Shown here: positions 16,301 through 30,080 of the stretch, piece by piece
Numbering within the stretch: the stretch's first letter is position 1
Layout: each line of letters opens with the position of its first letter
The notes under the pieces: generated by a model
The model's database searches: none
Seen by the model: only the letters and a program-made list of their open reading frames with translations
Told to the model about the DNA's origin: nothing
Translations under genes and position numbers: made by a program
Assembly: GCF_021869535.1 (NCBI RefSeq)
Contig: NW_026262593.1
Location: 67,978,322-68,042,321 of the forward strand
Reading direction: 5' to 3'
Source of the DNA: Mytilus californianus
Taxonomy: Eukaryota; Mollusca; Bivalvia; Mytilida; Mytilidae
Length of the DNA stretch: 64,000 nt

Positions 16301-17652
16301 CAACAAAAGTTAAGTACTGAATAAAGTGCAAAGATCCGGGTTTAGGATTATTGATTGACAACATACCGAAAATTGCCGAACCTGTCCTAAGAAAAAGTAC
16401 ATGACCAAGCACGATATGATCGAGTTTTGAACCCTTGAATTCTCTAAAAACAGATATACCCTATATATTTCAAGAAAGGTAATATACAGTGCTACAAAAG
16501 TTAAGTACTGAATAAAGTGCACAGATCCGGGTTAAGGATTATTGATTGACAACATAACGAAAACGGCCGAATCTAACCTAAGAAAAATTTAATGACCAAA
16601 CACCATATGATCGAGTTTAAATCCTTGAATTCTCTAAAAACAGATATACCCTATATATCACAAGAAGGCTAACATACTGGGCAACAAAAGTTAAGTATTG
16701 AACAGAGTGCACTGATCCGGGTTGAGTATTTCTGAGCGCCAACAGACCGAAAACGGCCTAACTTACCAAAGACAAAATACATGAACAAGGCCGATATGAT
16801 GGAGGTGTTAGCCTTTGAATCCCCTAATAACATGTATATCCTATATATCATAAGAAAACAAATGGACTGGGCAACAAAAGTTAAGTACTGAATAAAGTGC
16901 ACAGATCCAGGTTAAGGATTTTTGATTGACAACATAACGAAAACGGCAGAACCTAACCGAAGAAAAAATACATGACCAAGCATGATATGATCGTGTTTTT
17001 AACCCTTAAATCCTCTCAAAACAGATATACCCTATATGTCCCATGAAAACTACTATACTGGGCAACAAAAGTTAAGTATTGTACAGAGTGCATTGATCTC
17101 GGCAAAACTTACAAAAGAAAAAATACAGGACCAAGCATGATATGATCGAGATTTTAACCATTGAATCCCCTAATATAAGGTAAATCCTATATATCCTAAG
17201 AAAGCAAATTGACATGGTAAAAAAAGTTAAGTACTGAATAAAGTGCACAGATCCGGGTTAAGGAATATTGGTGGACAACATACCGAAAACGGCCGAACCT
17301 AACCTAAGACAAAATACATCACCAAGCACGATATGATCGAGTTTTGAACCCTTGAATCCTCTAAAAACAGGTATACCCTATATATCCTAAGAAAGATAAT
17401 ATACTGGGCAACAAAAGTTAAGTATTGAACAGAGTGCACTGATCAGGTTTAAGGATTACTGAGCGCTAACATACCGAAAACGGCCAAACTTACAAAAGAA
17501 AAAATACATAACCAAGCACGGTATGATCGAGTTTTTAGCCACTAAATCCCCTAATATCAGGTAAATCCCATATATCCTTAGAAAACAAATGGACTGGCCA
17601 TAAAAGTTAAGTATTGAACCGAGTACACTGATCCGGGATGAGAATTACTGAG

Positions 17653-18090
17653 TTTTACAAAAAAAAAAACTAAAAAAAACTAAAACAAAAAACAAACACC
17701 AAAGTAAATTCAAAACGGTGGTATCCATAAAATAACCAAAAGACGTCTAGAGGGAAACACACAGCCTTAAACAATAGACAGGTGTCTATCCAATACATGT
17801 ATATATGTCATCCTGAATATTCATGAACTATTTGCCATTGGACGCTAAACAACCAACAATCAATGAATCTATTAAATAATAAAATTTTAACACAATGAAC
17901 GTCAAACTCTAAATCAGTTAGAGTATATGGCAATTACATTATGTAATGGGTGATCTTCAACGACTAACATGTACATATACATATACCTGTTTAAACAAGA
18001 AAGAAAAAAATATAACAAATTTCACTCATCACTTTCAATAGTATGTCTGATCAAATCTCACCGTAAATTAACAAAAGCAGAACATATAAG
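17653..18090 (-). repeat. Non-satellite block U (dispersed-repeat fragment), left copy
   Basis: 438 bp with no satellite similarity. It starts with an A-rich run directly after a satellite ACTGAG word and ends directly before a satellite TATCCCCTAA word. Its reverse complement recurs at 44,621-45,057 with few differences. It contains CAACCAACAATCAATGAAT and TTTGCCATTGGACGCTAAAC, which I recognise as belonging to a very common Mytilus dispersed repeat (recognition from memory, not searched). No open reading frame of note. It probably marks an original edge of the satellite field that was duplicated in inverted orientation. Confidence 0.85.
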
Positions 18091-18240
18091 TATCCCCTAA
18101 CAACAGGTATATCCTATATATCGTAAGAAAGCAAATGGACTAAACAATAAGAGTTAAGTACTGAATGTAGTGCACAGATCCGGGTTAAGGATTATTGATA
18201 GCCAACATATCGAAAACGACCTAACCTAACCTAAGAACAC
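18091..18240 (-). repeat. Short minus-oriented satellite piece beside U
   Basis: About 150 bp of satellite (one A-type monomer with GTGCACAGATCCGGG near 18,171) in the same orientation as block 1. At ~18,236-18,245 orientation flips: CTAACCTAAGAACACATATG runs directly into plus-oriented ATTTATAGGATATATCTG. The same flip, in mirror image, occurs at ~44,467, so the flip predates the large inverted duplication. Confidence 0.85.
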
Positions 18241-21200
18241 ATATGATTTATAGGATATATCTGTTATTAAGGGATTCAAGGGTTCAAAACTCGATCAAAT
18301 CGTGTTTGGTCATGTATTTTTTCTTCGGTAACTTCGGCCGTTGTCGGTATGTTGGCGCTCAGAAATCCTTAAACCGGATCAGTGCACTCTATTCAATAAC
18401 TTAACTTTTGTTGCCAGGTCTATTAGCTTTCTTGGGAAATATAGGGTATACCTGTTATAAGAAAATTAAAGGGTTCAAAACTCGATCAAATCGTGCCTGG
18501 TCATGTATTTTTTCCTTAGCTTAGGTTCGGCCGTTTTTAGTATGTTGGCAATCAATAATCCTTAACCCGGATCATTGCACTTTATTCAGTACTAAACTAG
18601 TGTTGTCCAGTCCATTTGATTTCTTATAATATATAGGATATACCTGTTAAAAGAAATTCAAGGGTTCAAAACTCGATCAAATCGTGCTTGGTCATGTACT
18701 TTTTCTTTTTGGTAAGTTCGACCGTTTTCGGAATGTTAGCGCTCAGTTATCCTTAACCCGGATCAGTGCACTCTTAAATGTTTAGAGGATTTTAGAGTTC
18801 AAAACTCGATCAAATCCTGCTTGGTCATGTATTTTTTCTTAGCTTTGGTTCGGCCGTTTTCGGTATGTTGGCGCTCAGTAATCCTTAACCCGGATCAGTG
18901 CACTATATTCAATACCTAACTTTTGTTGCTCAGCCCATTTGATTTCTTATAATATATAGGATATACCTGTTATAAGGGGATTCAAGGGTTCAAAACTCGA
19001 TCAAATCGTGCTTGGTCATGTATCTTTTCTTAGGTTAGGTTCGGCCGTTTTCGGTATGTTGTCAATCAATAATCTTTCACGCGGATCAATGCACTTTATT
19101 CAGTACTTAACTTTTGTTGCATAGTCCAGTTGCGTTCTTAGGATATATGTGATATACCTGTTATTAGGGGATTCAAGGGTTCAAAACTCGATCGAATCGT
19201 GCTTGGTCATGTATTTTTTTCTTTAGTAAGTTCGGTCTTTTTCGGTATGTTGGCGCTCAGTAATCCTTAACCTGGATCTTTGCACTCTATTCAGTACTTA
19301 ACTTTTGTTGCCCAGTTCATTTTATTTCTGATGATATATAGGGTATACCTATTATTAGGAGATTTAAGGGTTGAAAACTCGATTAAATCGTGCTTGATCA
19401 TGTATTTTTTCTTTGGTAAGTTCGGCCGTTTTCGGAATGTTGGCGCTCAGTTACCCTTAATCCGGATCAGTGCACTCTATTCAATACTAAACTTCTGTTG
19501 CCCAGTCTATTAGTTTTCTTGGAATATATAGGGTATACCTGTTTTTAGTGGATATAAGGGTTCAAAACTCTAACAAATCGTGCCTGGTCATGTTTCTATT
19601 CTTAGGTAAGTTCGGCCGTTTTCGGTATATTGTCAATCAATAATCATTAACCCGGAACTGTGCACTTTATTCAGTACTGAACTTTTGATGCCCAGTCACT
19701 TTCTTTCTTAGGATATATTGGATATACCTGTAATTAGGGGATTAGGGGTAAGTTCGGCCATTGTCGATATGTTGTGCTCAGTTATCCTTAACCCAGATCA
19801 GTGCACTCTATTCAATACTTAACTTTTGCTGCATAGCCCATTTGATTTCTTATGATATATAGGATCTACCTGTTATTACAGGATTTAAGGGTTCAAAACT
19901 CGATTAAATCGTGATTTGTCATTTATTGTTGCTTTGGTGAGTTCAGCCGTTTTCGGAATGTTGGCGCTCAGTAATCCTTAACCCGGATCAGTGCTCTCTA
20001 TTCAATTCTTAACTTTTGTTGCCCAGTACATTGTATTTCTTAGGATATATAGGATATACCTGTTATTAGGGGGTTCAAGGGATCAAAACTCGATCAAATT
20101 GTGCTTGTCATGTATTTTTTCTTTGTTAAAATCGTCCATTTTCGGTATGTTGGCACTCAGAAATCCTTAACCCGGATCAGTACACTCTATTCAATAGTTA
20201 TTTTTTTGTTGCCAAGTATATTAGCTTTCTTGGGGTATATAGGGTATACCTGTTTTTGAAGGATTAAAGGGTTCAAAACTCGATCAAATCGTGCTTGGTC
20301 ATGTATCTTTTCTGATGTTAGGTTCGGCCGTTTTCGGTATGTTGTCAATCAATAATCGTAAACCCGGATCTGTGTAATTTATTCAGTACTTAACTTTTGT
20401 TGCCCAGCTCATTTGGCTTCTTATGTTATATAGGATATACCTGTTATTATGGGATCCAAGGGCTAAAAACTCGATCATATCGTGCTTGGTCATGTAATTT
20501 TTCTTTGGAAAGTTTGGCCGTCTTCGGTATGTTGGCGCTCAGAAATCCTTAACCCGGATCAGTACACTCTGTTCAATAGTTTTTGTTTGTTGCCAAGTAT
20601 ATTAGCTTTCTTGGGATATGTAACCGAATACCTATTTTTAGAGGATTCAAGGGTTCAAAACTCGATCATATTGTGCTTGGTCATGTATTTTTTCTTAGGT
20701 TATGTTCGGCCGTTTTCGGTATGTTGTCAATTCATAATCATCAACCCGGATCTGTGCACTTTATCCAGTACTTAACTTGTGTTGCCCAGTCCATTTGCTT
20801 TCTTAATATATAAAGGTTATGTCCGTTATTAGGGGATCGAATGGCTAAAAACTAGATGATATCGTGCTGGTTTGGTAAGTTTGGCCGTTTTTGGTATGTT
20901 GGCGTTCAGTAATCCTTAACCCGGATCAGTGCACTCTGTTCAATACTTTAACTTGGTCATGTATTTTTTCTTAGGTTAGGTTCGGCCGTTTTCGGTATGT
21001 TGTCAATCAATAATCGTTAACCAAGATATGTGCACTTCATTCAGTACTTAACTTTTGTTGCCATGTCCTTTGCTTTGTTAGGATATAAAAGATATACCTG
21101 TTATTAGGAGATTCAAGGAATCAAAACTCGATCATATCGTGCTTGTTTATGTATTTTTTCTTTGGTAAGTTTGGTCGTTTTCTGTATGTTGGCGCTCAGT

Positions 21201-24200
21201 TATCCTTAACGCGGATCAGTGCTCTCTGTTCAATACTTAGCTTTTGTTGCCCAGTATATTAGCTTTCTTGGAATATATAGGGTATACCGGTTTTTAGTGG
21301 ATTTAAGGGTTCAAAACTCTATCAAATCGTGCTTGGTCATGTTTCTTTTCTTAGGTAAGTTCGGCCGTTTTCGGTATGTTGTCAATCAATAATCATTAAC
21401 CCGGAACTGTGCACTTTATTCAGTACTTAACTTTTGTTGCCAAGTCACTTTCTTTCTTATGATATATTGGATATACCTGCAATGAGGGGATTCAAGGGTT
21501 AAAAACCCAATCATATCGTGCTTAGTCATATATTTCATCTTAGGTTAAGTTCGGCTGTTTTCGGTATGTTGTCAATCAATGATCCTAAACCCGGATCTGT
21601 ACATTTTATTCAGTACTTAACTTTTGATGCCCAGTCCATTTGCCTTCTTATAATATATAGGAAATACCTGTTATTAGGGGATTCAAGGGCTAAAAACTCG
21701 ATCATATCGTGATTGGTCATGTATTCTTTATTTAAAAGGTTTCGCCGTTTTCGGTATGTTGGCGCTGAGTTATCCTTAACCCGGATCTGTGCACTCTGTT
21801 CAATACTTAACTTTTGTTTCCCAGTATATTAGCTTGCTTCGGATATATAAGGTATACCTCTTTTTTTGAGGATTCAAGGATTCAAAACTCGATCATATCG
21901 TGCTTCTTCATGTATGTTTTTCTTATGTTAGGTTCGGCCGTTTTCGGTATGTGGTCAATCAATAATCCTTAACCCGGGTATGTGCACTATATTCAGTACT
22001 TACCTTTTGTTTCCAAGTCCTTTTGCTTTCTTATGATATCAAAGATATACCTGTTATTAGGGGATTCAAGGAATCAAAACTCGATCATATCGTGATTGGT
22101 CATGAATTTTTTCTTTGTAAGCTTTGGCCGTTTTCGGTATGTTGGCGCTCAGTAATCCTTAACCCGGATCAGTGCACTCTGTTCAATACTTAGCTTTTGT
22201 TGCCCAGTATATTAGCTTTCTTGGGATATATAGGGTATACCTCTTTATTGCAGGATTCAAGGATTCAAAACTCGATCATATTTTGCTTGGTCATGTATTT
22301 TTTCTTAGGTTAGGTTCGTACGTTTTCGGTATGTTGTCAATCAATAATCGTTAACCCGGATCTGTGCACTTTATTCAGTACTTAACTTTTGTTGTTCAGT
22401 CCATTTGACTTCTTAGGTTATATAGGATATACCTGTTATTAGATGATTCAAGGGCTAAAAACTCGATCATATCGTCCTTGGTCATGTAATTTTTCTTTGG
22501 AAGGTTTGGCCGTTTTCGGTATGCTGGCGCTCAGTAATCCTTAACCCGGATCAGTACACTCTGTTCAAGAGTTATTTTTTGTTGCCCAGCATATTAGCTT
22601 TCTTGGGATATGTAACCAAATACCTATTTTTAGAGGATTCCAGGGTTCAAAACTCGATCATATCGTGCTCGGTCATGTATTTTTTCTTAGGTTTTGTTCA
22701 GCCGTTCTATATGGTGTCAATCCATAATCGTCAACCCGGATCTGTGCACTTTATTCAGTACTTAACTTTTGTTGCCCAGTCCATTTGCTTTCTTAAAATT
22801 TATAGGATTTGCCCGTTATTAGGGGATCGAATGGCTAAAAACTAGATGATATCGTGCTGGTTTGGTAAGTTTGGCCGTTTTCAGTATATTGGCGCTCAGT
22901 AATACTTAACCCGGATCAGTGCACTCTGTACAATACTTTTTTTGCCCAATATATTAGCTTTATTCGGATATATAGGGTATACCTCTTTTTTGGAGGATTC
23001 AAGGATTCAAAAATCGATCATATTTTGTTTGGTCATGTATATTTTCTTAGGTAAGGTTCGGGCGTTTTCGGTATGTTGGCAATCAATAATCGTTAAATCG
23101 GATCTGTGCACTTTATTCAGTACTTAACTTTTGTTGCCAAGTCAATTTGCCTTCTTAGGATATACCTGTTATTAGGGGATTCAAGGGCTAAAAACTCGAT
23201 CATATCGTGATTGGTTATGTATTCTTTGTTTGGAAGGTTTGGCCATTTTCGGTATGTTGGCACTGAGTAATCCTTAACCCGGATCAGTATACTCTTTTCA
23301 ATACTTAACTTTTGTTGCCCAGTGTATTATCTTTCTTGGGATATGTAACCGAATACCTATTTTAAAAGGATTCAATGATTCAAAACTCGATCATATTTTG
23401 ATTGGTCATGTATTTTTTCTTAGGTTATGTTCGGCCGTTTTCGGTATGTTGTCAATCCAGAATCGTTAACCCGGATCTGTGCACTTTATTCAGTACTTAA
23501 CTTTTGTTGCTAAGTCCATTTGTTTTCTTAAGATATATAGGATATTTCCGTTATTAGGGAATCGAATGGCTAAAAACTCGATCATATCGTGCTTGTTTGG
23601 TAACTATGGCCGTTTTCGGTATGTTGGCACTCAGTAATCCTTAACCCGGATCAGTGCACTCTATTCAATACTTAACTTTTGTTGCCCAGTAAATTAGCTT
23701 TCTTGTGATATATAAGGTATACCTGTTTTTAGAGGATTCAAGGGTTCAAAACCCAATGATATCGTGTTGGTCATGGATTTCTTCTTAGGTTAGGCTCGGC
23801 CGTTTTCGGTTTGTTGTCAATCAATAATCCTTAACCCGGATCTGTGCATTTTATTCAGTACTGAAATTTTGTTGCCCAGTCCATTTGCTTTCTTAAAATA
23901 TACTAGTATAGGATATATGTTATTAGGGGATTCAAGGGCTAAAAACTCGATCATATCGTGCTTGTTCATGTATTCTTTCTTTTGAGAGTTTGGCCGTTTT
24001 CGGTATGTTGGCGATCAGTAATGTTTTACCCGGATCAGTGCACTCTGTTCAATACTTAACGTTTGTTGCCCAGTATATTAGCTTTCTTGGGATATATAGG
24101 GTATACCTCCTTTTTTTGAGGATTCAAGGAATCAAAACTCGATCATATCGTGCTTGGTCATGTATTTTTTCTTAGGTTAGGTTCGGCCGTTTTCGGCATG

Positions 24201-26279
24201 TTGTCAATCAATAATCGTTAACACGGATCTGTGCACTTTATTCAGTACTAAACTTTTGTTGCCCAGTCCATTTGCCTTCTTAGGATAGATAGGATATACT
24301 TGTTATTATGGGATTCAAGGTATAAAAACTCGATCATATCGTGCTTGGTCGTGTACTTTTTCTTTGTAAGTTTGTCGTTTTCGGTATGTTGGCGCTCATT
24401 AATCTTTAACCCGGATCAGTGCACTTTATTCAGTAACTAACGTTTGTTGCCCTGTCTATTTGCTTTCTTAAGATATATAAGGATATACCCGTTATTAGGG
24501 GATCGAATGGCTAAAAACTCGATCATATCGTGCTTGTTTGGCCGTTTTCGGTATGTTGTCGCTCAATAATCCTTATCCCGGATCAGTGCAGTCTGTTCAA
24601 TACTTAGCTTTTGTTGCCTAGTATATTAGGTTTCTTGGGATATATAGGGTATACCTGTTTTTAGAGGACTCAAAGGTTCAAAAGTCGATCATATCGTGCT
24701 TTGTCATGTATTTTTATTTTGTTAAGTTTTACCGTTTTTGGTATGTTGGCGCTCAGTAATTCTCAAGCCTGATCAGTGCACTCGGTTCAATATTTAACTT
24801 TTGTTGCACTGTTTATTAGATGTCTTGGGATATGCAGGGTATATCTGTTTTGAAAGGATTCAAGGGTTCAAAACACGTGTTTTGTTATGTAATTTTTCTT
24901 AGGTTAAGTTGTCCGTTTTCAGGGTGTTGTCAATCAATAATCTTTAACCCGGATCTGTGCAGTTTAATCAGTATTTAACCTTTTCGTTGCCCAAGACATT
25001 TTCGTTCTGAGGATGTATAGGTTATACCTATTATTATGGGGATCAAAGGGTTAAAAACTTGATCATATCGTGCATGGTTATGAATTTGTTCATTGGTAAG
25101 TTCGACCGTTTTCGGTATGTTGGCGCTCAGTAATCCTTAACCCGGATCATTGCACTCTATTCAATACTTAACTTTTGTTGCCTAGTATTTTAGCTTTCTT
25201 GGGATATAAAAGGTATACCTTTTGTTAGTGGATTTAAGGGTGCAAAACTCGATCATATCTTGCTCGGTCATGTATTTTTTCTAAGGTTATGTCATAACGT
25301 GCTTTGTCATGATTTTTTTCTTTGTTAAGTTTTGTCGTTTTTGGTATGTTGGCGCTCAGTAATTCTCATCCCGGATCAGTGTACTCGGTTCAATACTTAA
25401 CTTTTATGGCCCTCTTTATTAGATTTCTTGGGATATGTAGGGTATATTTTTGTTGAAAGGATTCAAGGGTTCAAAACTCGATCATATCGTGTTTTGTTAT
25501 GTAATTTTTCTTAGGTTAAGTTGTCCGTTTTCAGGGTTTTTCAATCAAAAATCTTTAACCCGGATCTGTGCAGTTTAATCAGTATGTAACTTTTTTGTTG
25601 CTCATTACATTTTCGTTCTGAGGATGTATAGATTATACTTGTTATTGTGGGGATCAAAGGGCTAAAAACTCGATCATATCTTGCTTGGTCATGTATTTTT
25701 TTTGGGGGTAAGGTTCGGCCGTTTTCGGTATGTTGTCGCTCAGTTATCCTTAACCCGGATCAGTGTACTCTATACAATACTTAACTTTTGTTGCCCAATA
25801 TATTGGCTGTCTTGGGATATATAGGGTATACCTGTTTTTAAAGGATTCAAGGGAGCAAAACTCTATCATATCGTGCTTGGGCATGTTTTTTTTCTTATGT
25901 AAGGTTCGGTCGTTTTCGGTATGTTGTCAATCAATAATCCTTAACCCGGACTTTTGCACTTTATTCAGTGCTTAACTTTTGTTGCCCAGTCCATTTGTTT
26001 TCTTAGAATATATAGGATTTACCTGATATTAGGGGATTTAATGCCTAAAAACTCGATCATACCGTGCTTGGTTATGTATTTTTTCTTTTGTAAGTTTGGC
26101 CGTTTTCGGTATGTTAGCGCTCAGTAATCCTTAAACCTGATCAGTGAACTCTGTTCAATACTTAACTTTTGTTGCCCAGTATATTATCTTTCTTGGGATA
26201 TATAGGGTAAACCTGTTTTTAGAGGATTCAAGGGTTCAAAACTGGATCATATCGTGCTTGGTGATGTATTTATTTTAGG

Positions 26280-29200
26280 TAAGGTTCGTCCGTTTTCGGA
26301 ATGTTGTTAATCAATGAACCTTAACCCGGATCTGTGCACTTTATCAGTACTTAACTTGTGTTGCCCAGTCCATTTGCTTTGTCTTAGGATATACAGGATG
26401 TATCTGTTATTAGGGGATTCTGGGGCTAAAAACTCGATCATATCGAGCTTGGTCATGTATTTTTTCTTTGGTAAGATTGGCTGCTTTCGGTATGTTGGTG
26501 CTCAGTAATCCTTTACCCAGATCAGTGCACACTGTTCAATACTTAACTTTTGTTGCCCAGTATATTATTTTTCTTGGGATATATAGGGTATACATGTTTT
26601 TAGAGGATTCAATGGTTCAAAACTGGATCATATCGTGCTTGGTAATGTATTTTTTCTTAAGCTAGGTTCGGACGTTTTCGTTATGTTGTCAATCAATAAT
26701 CCTTAACCCGGATCTGTGCACTCTGTTCAATACTTAACTTTTGTTGCTTAGTATATTAGTTTTCTTGGGAAATATAAGGTATACCTATTTTTAGTGGATT
26801 CAAGGGCTAAAAACTGGATCATATCGTGCTTGGTCATGTATTTTTTAATTGGTAATTAGTTCGACCTTTTTCGGTATGTTGGCGCTCAGAAATCCTTAAC
26901 CCGGATCAGTGAACTCTATTCAATACTTAACTTTTGTTGCCCAGTATATTAGCTTTCTTGGGGTGTATAGGGTATACCTGTTTATAAAGGATTCACGGGT
27001 GCAAAACTCGATCATACCGTGCTCGGTGATGTATTTTGTTTTATGTAAGGTTCGGCCGTTTTCGGTATGTTGTCAATCGATAATCCTTAACCCGGATCTG
27101 TGCACTTTATTCAGTACTTAACTTGTTTTGCCCAGTCCATTTGCTTTCTTAGGATATATAGGATGTACCTGTTATTAGGGGATTCTAGGGCTAAGTCAGA
27201 TCAGTGCACTCTGTTCAATACTTTACTTTTGTTGCCCAGTATATTATTTTTTTGGGATATATAGGGTATACCTGTTTTTAGAGGATCCAATGGTTCAAAA
27301 CTGGATCATATCGTGCTTGGTAATGTATATTTTCTTCGGTTAGGTTCGGACATTTTCGTTATGTTGTCAATCAATAATCCTTAACCCGGGTCTGAGTACT
27401 TTATTCAGTACTTAACTTGTGTTACCTAGTATATTAGCTTTCTTAGGATCTACAGGATGTACCTGTTATTAAGGGATTCTAGGGCTAAAAACTCGATCAT
27501 ATCGAGCTTGGTCATGTATTTTTTCTTTGGTAAGTTCGACCGTTTTCGGTATGTTGGCGCTCACCAATCCTTAACCCGGATCAGTGCACTCTATTCAATA
27601 CTTAACTTTTGTTGCCCTTTATATAAGCTTTCTTGGGGTATATAGTGTATACCTGTTTATAGAGGATTCACGGGTGCAAAACTCGATCAAATCGTGCTTG
27701 GTGATTTATTTTTTTTTAGAAAGCTTCGTCCGTTTTCGGAATGTTGTCAATCAATGAACCTTAACCCGGATCTGTGCACTTTATTCAGTACTTAACTTGT
27801 GTTGCCCAGTCCATTTGCTTTGTCTTAGGATATACAGGATGTACCTGTTATTAGGGGATTCTGGGGCTAAAAACTCGATCATATCGAGCTTGGTCATGTA
27901 TTTTTTCTTTGGTAAGATTGGCTGCTTTCGGTATGTTGGTGCTCAGTAATCCTTTACCCAGATCAGTGCACACTGTTCAATACTTAACTTTTGTTGCCCA
28001 GTATATTATTTTTCTTGGGATATATAGGGTATACCTGTTTTTAGAGGATTCAATGGTTCAAAACTGGATCATATCGTGCTTGGTAATGTATTTTTTCTTA
28101 AGCTAGGTTCGGACGTTTTCGTTATGTTGTCAATCAATAATCCTTAACCCGGATCTGTGCACTCTGTTCAATACTTAACTTTTGTTGCTTAGTATATTAG
28201 CTTTCTTGGGAAATATAAGGTATACCTATTTTTAGTAGATTCATGGGCTAAAAACCTAAGCATATCGTGCTTGGTCATGTGTTTTTTCTTGGGTTAGGAT
28301 CGGCCGCTTTCAATATGTTGTCAATCAATAATCCTTAACCCGGATCTGTGCACTTTACTCAGTACTTACCTTTTGTTGCCCAGTCCATTTGCTTTCTTTG
28401 GATATACAGGTTATACCTGTTATAAGGGGATTCAAGGCTAACAACTCGATCATTTCGTGCTTGGTCACGTGTTTTTTCTTTGGTAAATTCGACCGTTTTC
28501 GGTATGTTGGCACTCAGAAATCTTTAACCCGTATCAGTGCACTCTATTCAATACTTAACGTTTGTTGCCCAGTATATTAGCTTTCTTGGTATATATAGGT
28601 AATACCTGTTTTTAGAGGATTCAAGGGTGCAAAACTCGATCATATCGTGCTTGGTCATGTATTTTATTTTTGGATTAGGTTCGGCAGTTTTAGGTATGTT
28701 TTCAATCAATAAAGCTTAACCCGGATCTGTGCACTTTATTCAGTTCTTAAATTTTGTTGCCCAATCTATTTGCTTTCTTTGTATATATAGGATATACCTG
28801 TTATTAGAGGATTCAAGTGTAAAAAACACGATCATATCGCGCTTGATCATGTATTTTTTCTTTGTTAAGTTCGACCGTTTTCGGTATGTTGGCACTCAGA
28901 AATCTTTTTTGTTGCCCAATCAATTTGCTTTCTTAGGATATATAGGATATACCTGTTATTAGGGGATTCAAGGGATAAAAACTAGATCATATCAGGCTTG
29001 TCATGTATTTTTTAATTGGTAAGTTCGACCGTTTCGGTATGTTGGCACTCAGAAATCTTTAACCCGGATCAGTGCACTCTATTCAATACTTAACGTTTGT
29101 CGACCAGTATATTAACTTTCGTGGGATATATAAGGTACACCTTTTTGAGAGTATTCAAGGGTGAAAAACTCTAACATATCGTGCTTCGTCATGTATTTTT

Positions 29201-30080
29201 TTTTAGGTTAGGTTCGGCCGTTTTCATTATGTTGACAATCAATAATCCTTAACCCGAATCTTTGCAGTTTATTCAGTACTTATCTTTTGTTGCCCGTTCC
29301 ATTAGCTTTCTTAGGATATATAGGATATACCTGTTTTAAGGGGATTCAAGTGCTAAAAACTCGATCATATCGTGCTTGGTCATGTATTTTTTCTTCGTAA
29401 ATTCGACCGTTTTCGGTATTTTGCCGCTAAGTAATTCCTAACCCGGATCAGTGCACTCTATTCAAAACTTAACTTTTTTTGCCGAGTATATTAGCTGTCT
29501 TGGGATATATAGGGTATACCTGTTTTTAGAGGATTTAATGGTTCAAAACTGGATCATATCGTGCTTGGTGATGTATTTTTTTTAGGTAAGGTTCGTCCGT
29601 TTTCGGAATGTTGTCAATCAATGAACCTTAACCCGGATCTGTGCACTTTATTCAGTACTTAACTTGTGTTGCCCAGTCCATTTGCTTTGTCTTAGGATAT
29701 ACAGGATGTACCTGTTATTAGGGGATTCTGGGGCTAAAAACTCGATCATATCGAGCTTGGTCATGTATTTTTTCTTTGGTAAGATTGGCTGCTTTCGGTA
29801 TGTTTGTGTTCAGTAATCCTTTACCCAGATCAGTGCACACTGTTCAATACTTAACTTTTGTTGCCCAGTATATTATTTTTCTTGGGATATATAGGGTATA
29901 CCTGTTTTTAGAGGATTCAATGGTTCAAAACTGGATCATATCGTGCTTGGTAATGTATTTTTTCTTAAGCTAGGTTCGGACGTTTTCGTTATGTTGTCAA
30001 TCAATAATCCTTAACCCGGATCTGTGCACTCTGTTCAATACTTAACTTTTGTTGCTTAGTATATTAGCTTTCTTGGGAAA
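26280..30080 (+). repeat. Higher-order repeat: ~0.48-kb block at ~1,441 and ~1,867-bp offsets
   Basis: A block with private variants (GTCCGTTTTCGGAATGTTG, TTTGTCTTAGGATATACAGG, AGATTGGCTGCTTTCGGTAT) occurs near 26,287, 27,728 and 29,590. The 198-bp open stretches at 26,468, 27,909 and 29,776 differ at only a few codons. The spacing of ~1,441 bp is close to the ~1,443-bp unit at the left end of the window, which fits the inverted relation between the two regions. Confidence 0.85.

Larger units (their letters stand above)
1..17652 (-). repeat. Satellite array, block 1 (minus orientation)
   Basis: Uninterrupted tandem array of ~190-bp monomers, with GTGCAC anchors at about 5, 198, 378 and 569. 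Two monomer types alternate. Type A has GTGCACAGATCC, TTGATTGACAACATACC, CGAACCTAACCTAAG and AGCTAATATACTGG. Type B has GTGCACTGATCC, CTGAGCGCCAACATACC, AAACTTACCAAAG and AGCAAATGGACTGG. The repeat unit is therefore a ~380-bp A+B dimer. Monomers diverge by substitutions and small indels, and some are truncated (e.g. near 684, 5,585 and 11,470). Every open frame of 60-130 codons in this block recurs with the monomer, lies mostly on the minus strand, and ends in the same satellite words, so none is called a gene. Strand is my convention: minus means the strand carrying those open frames. Confidence 0.97.
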
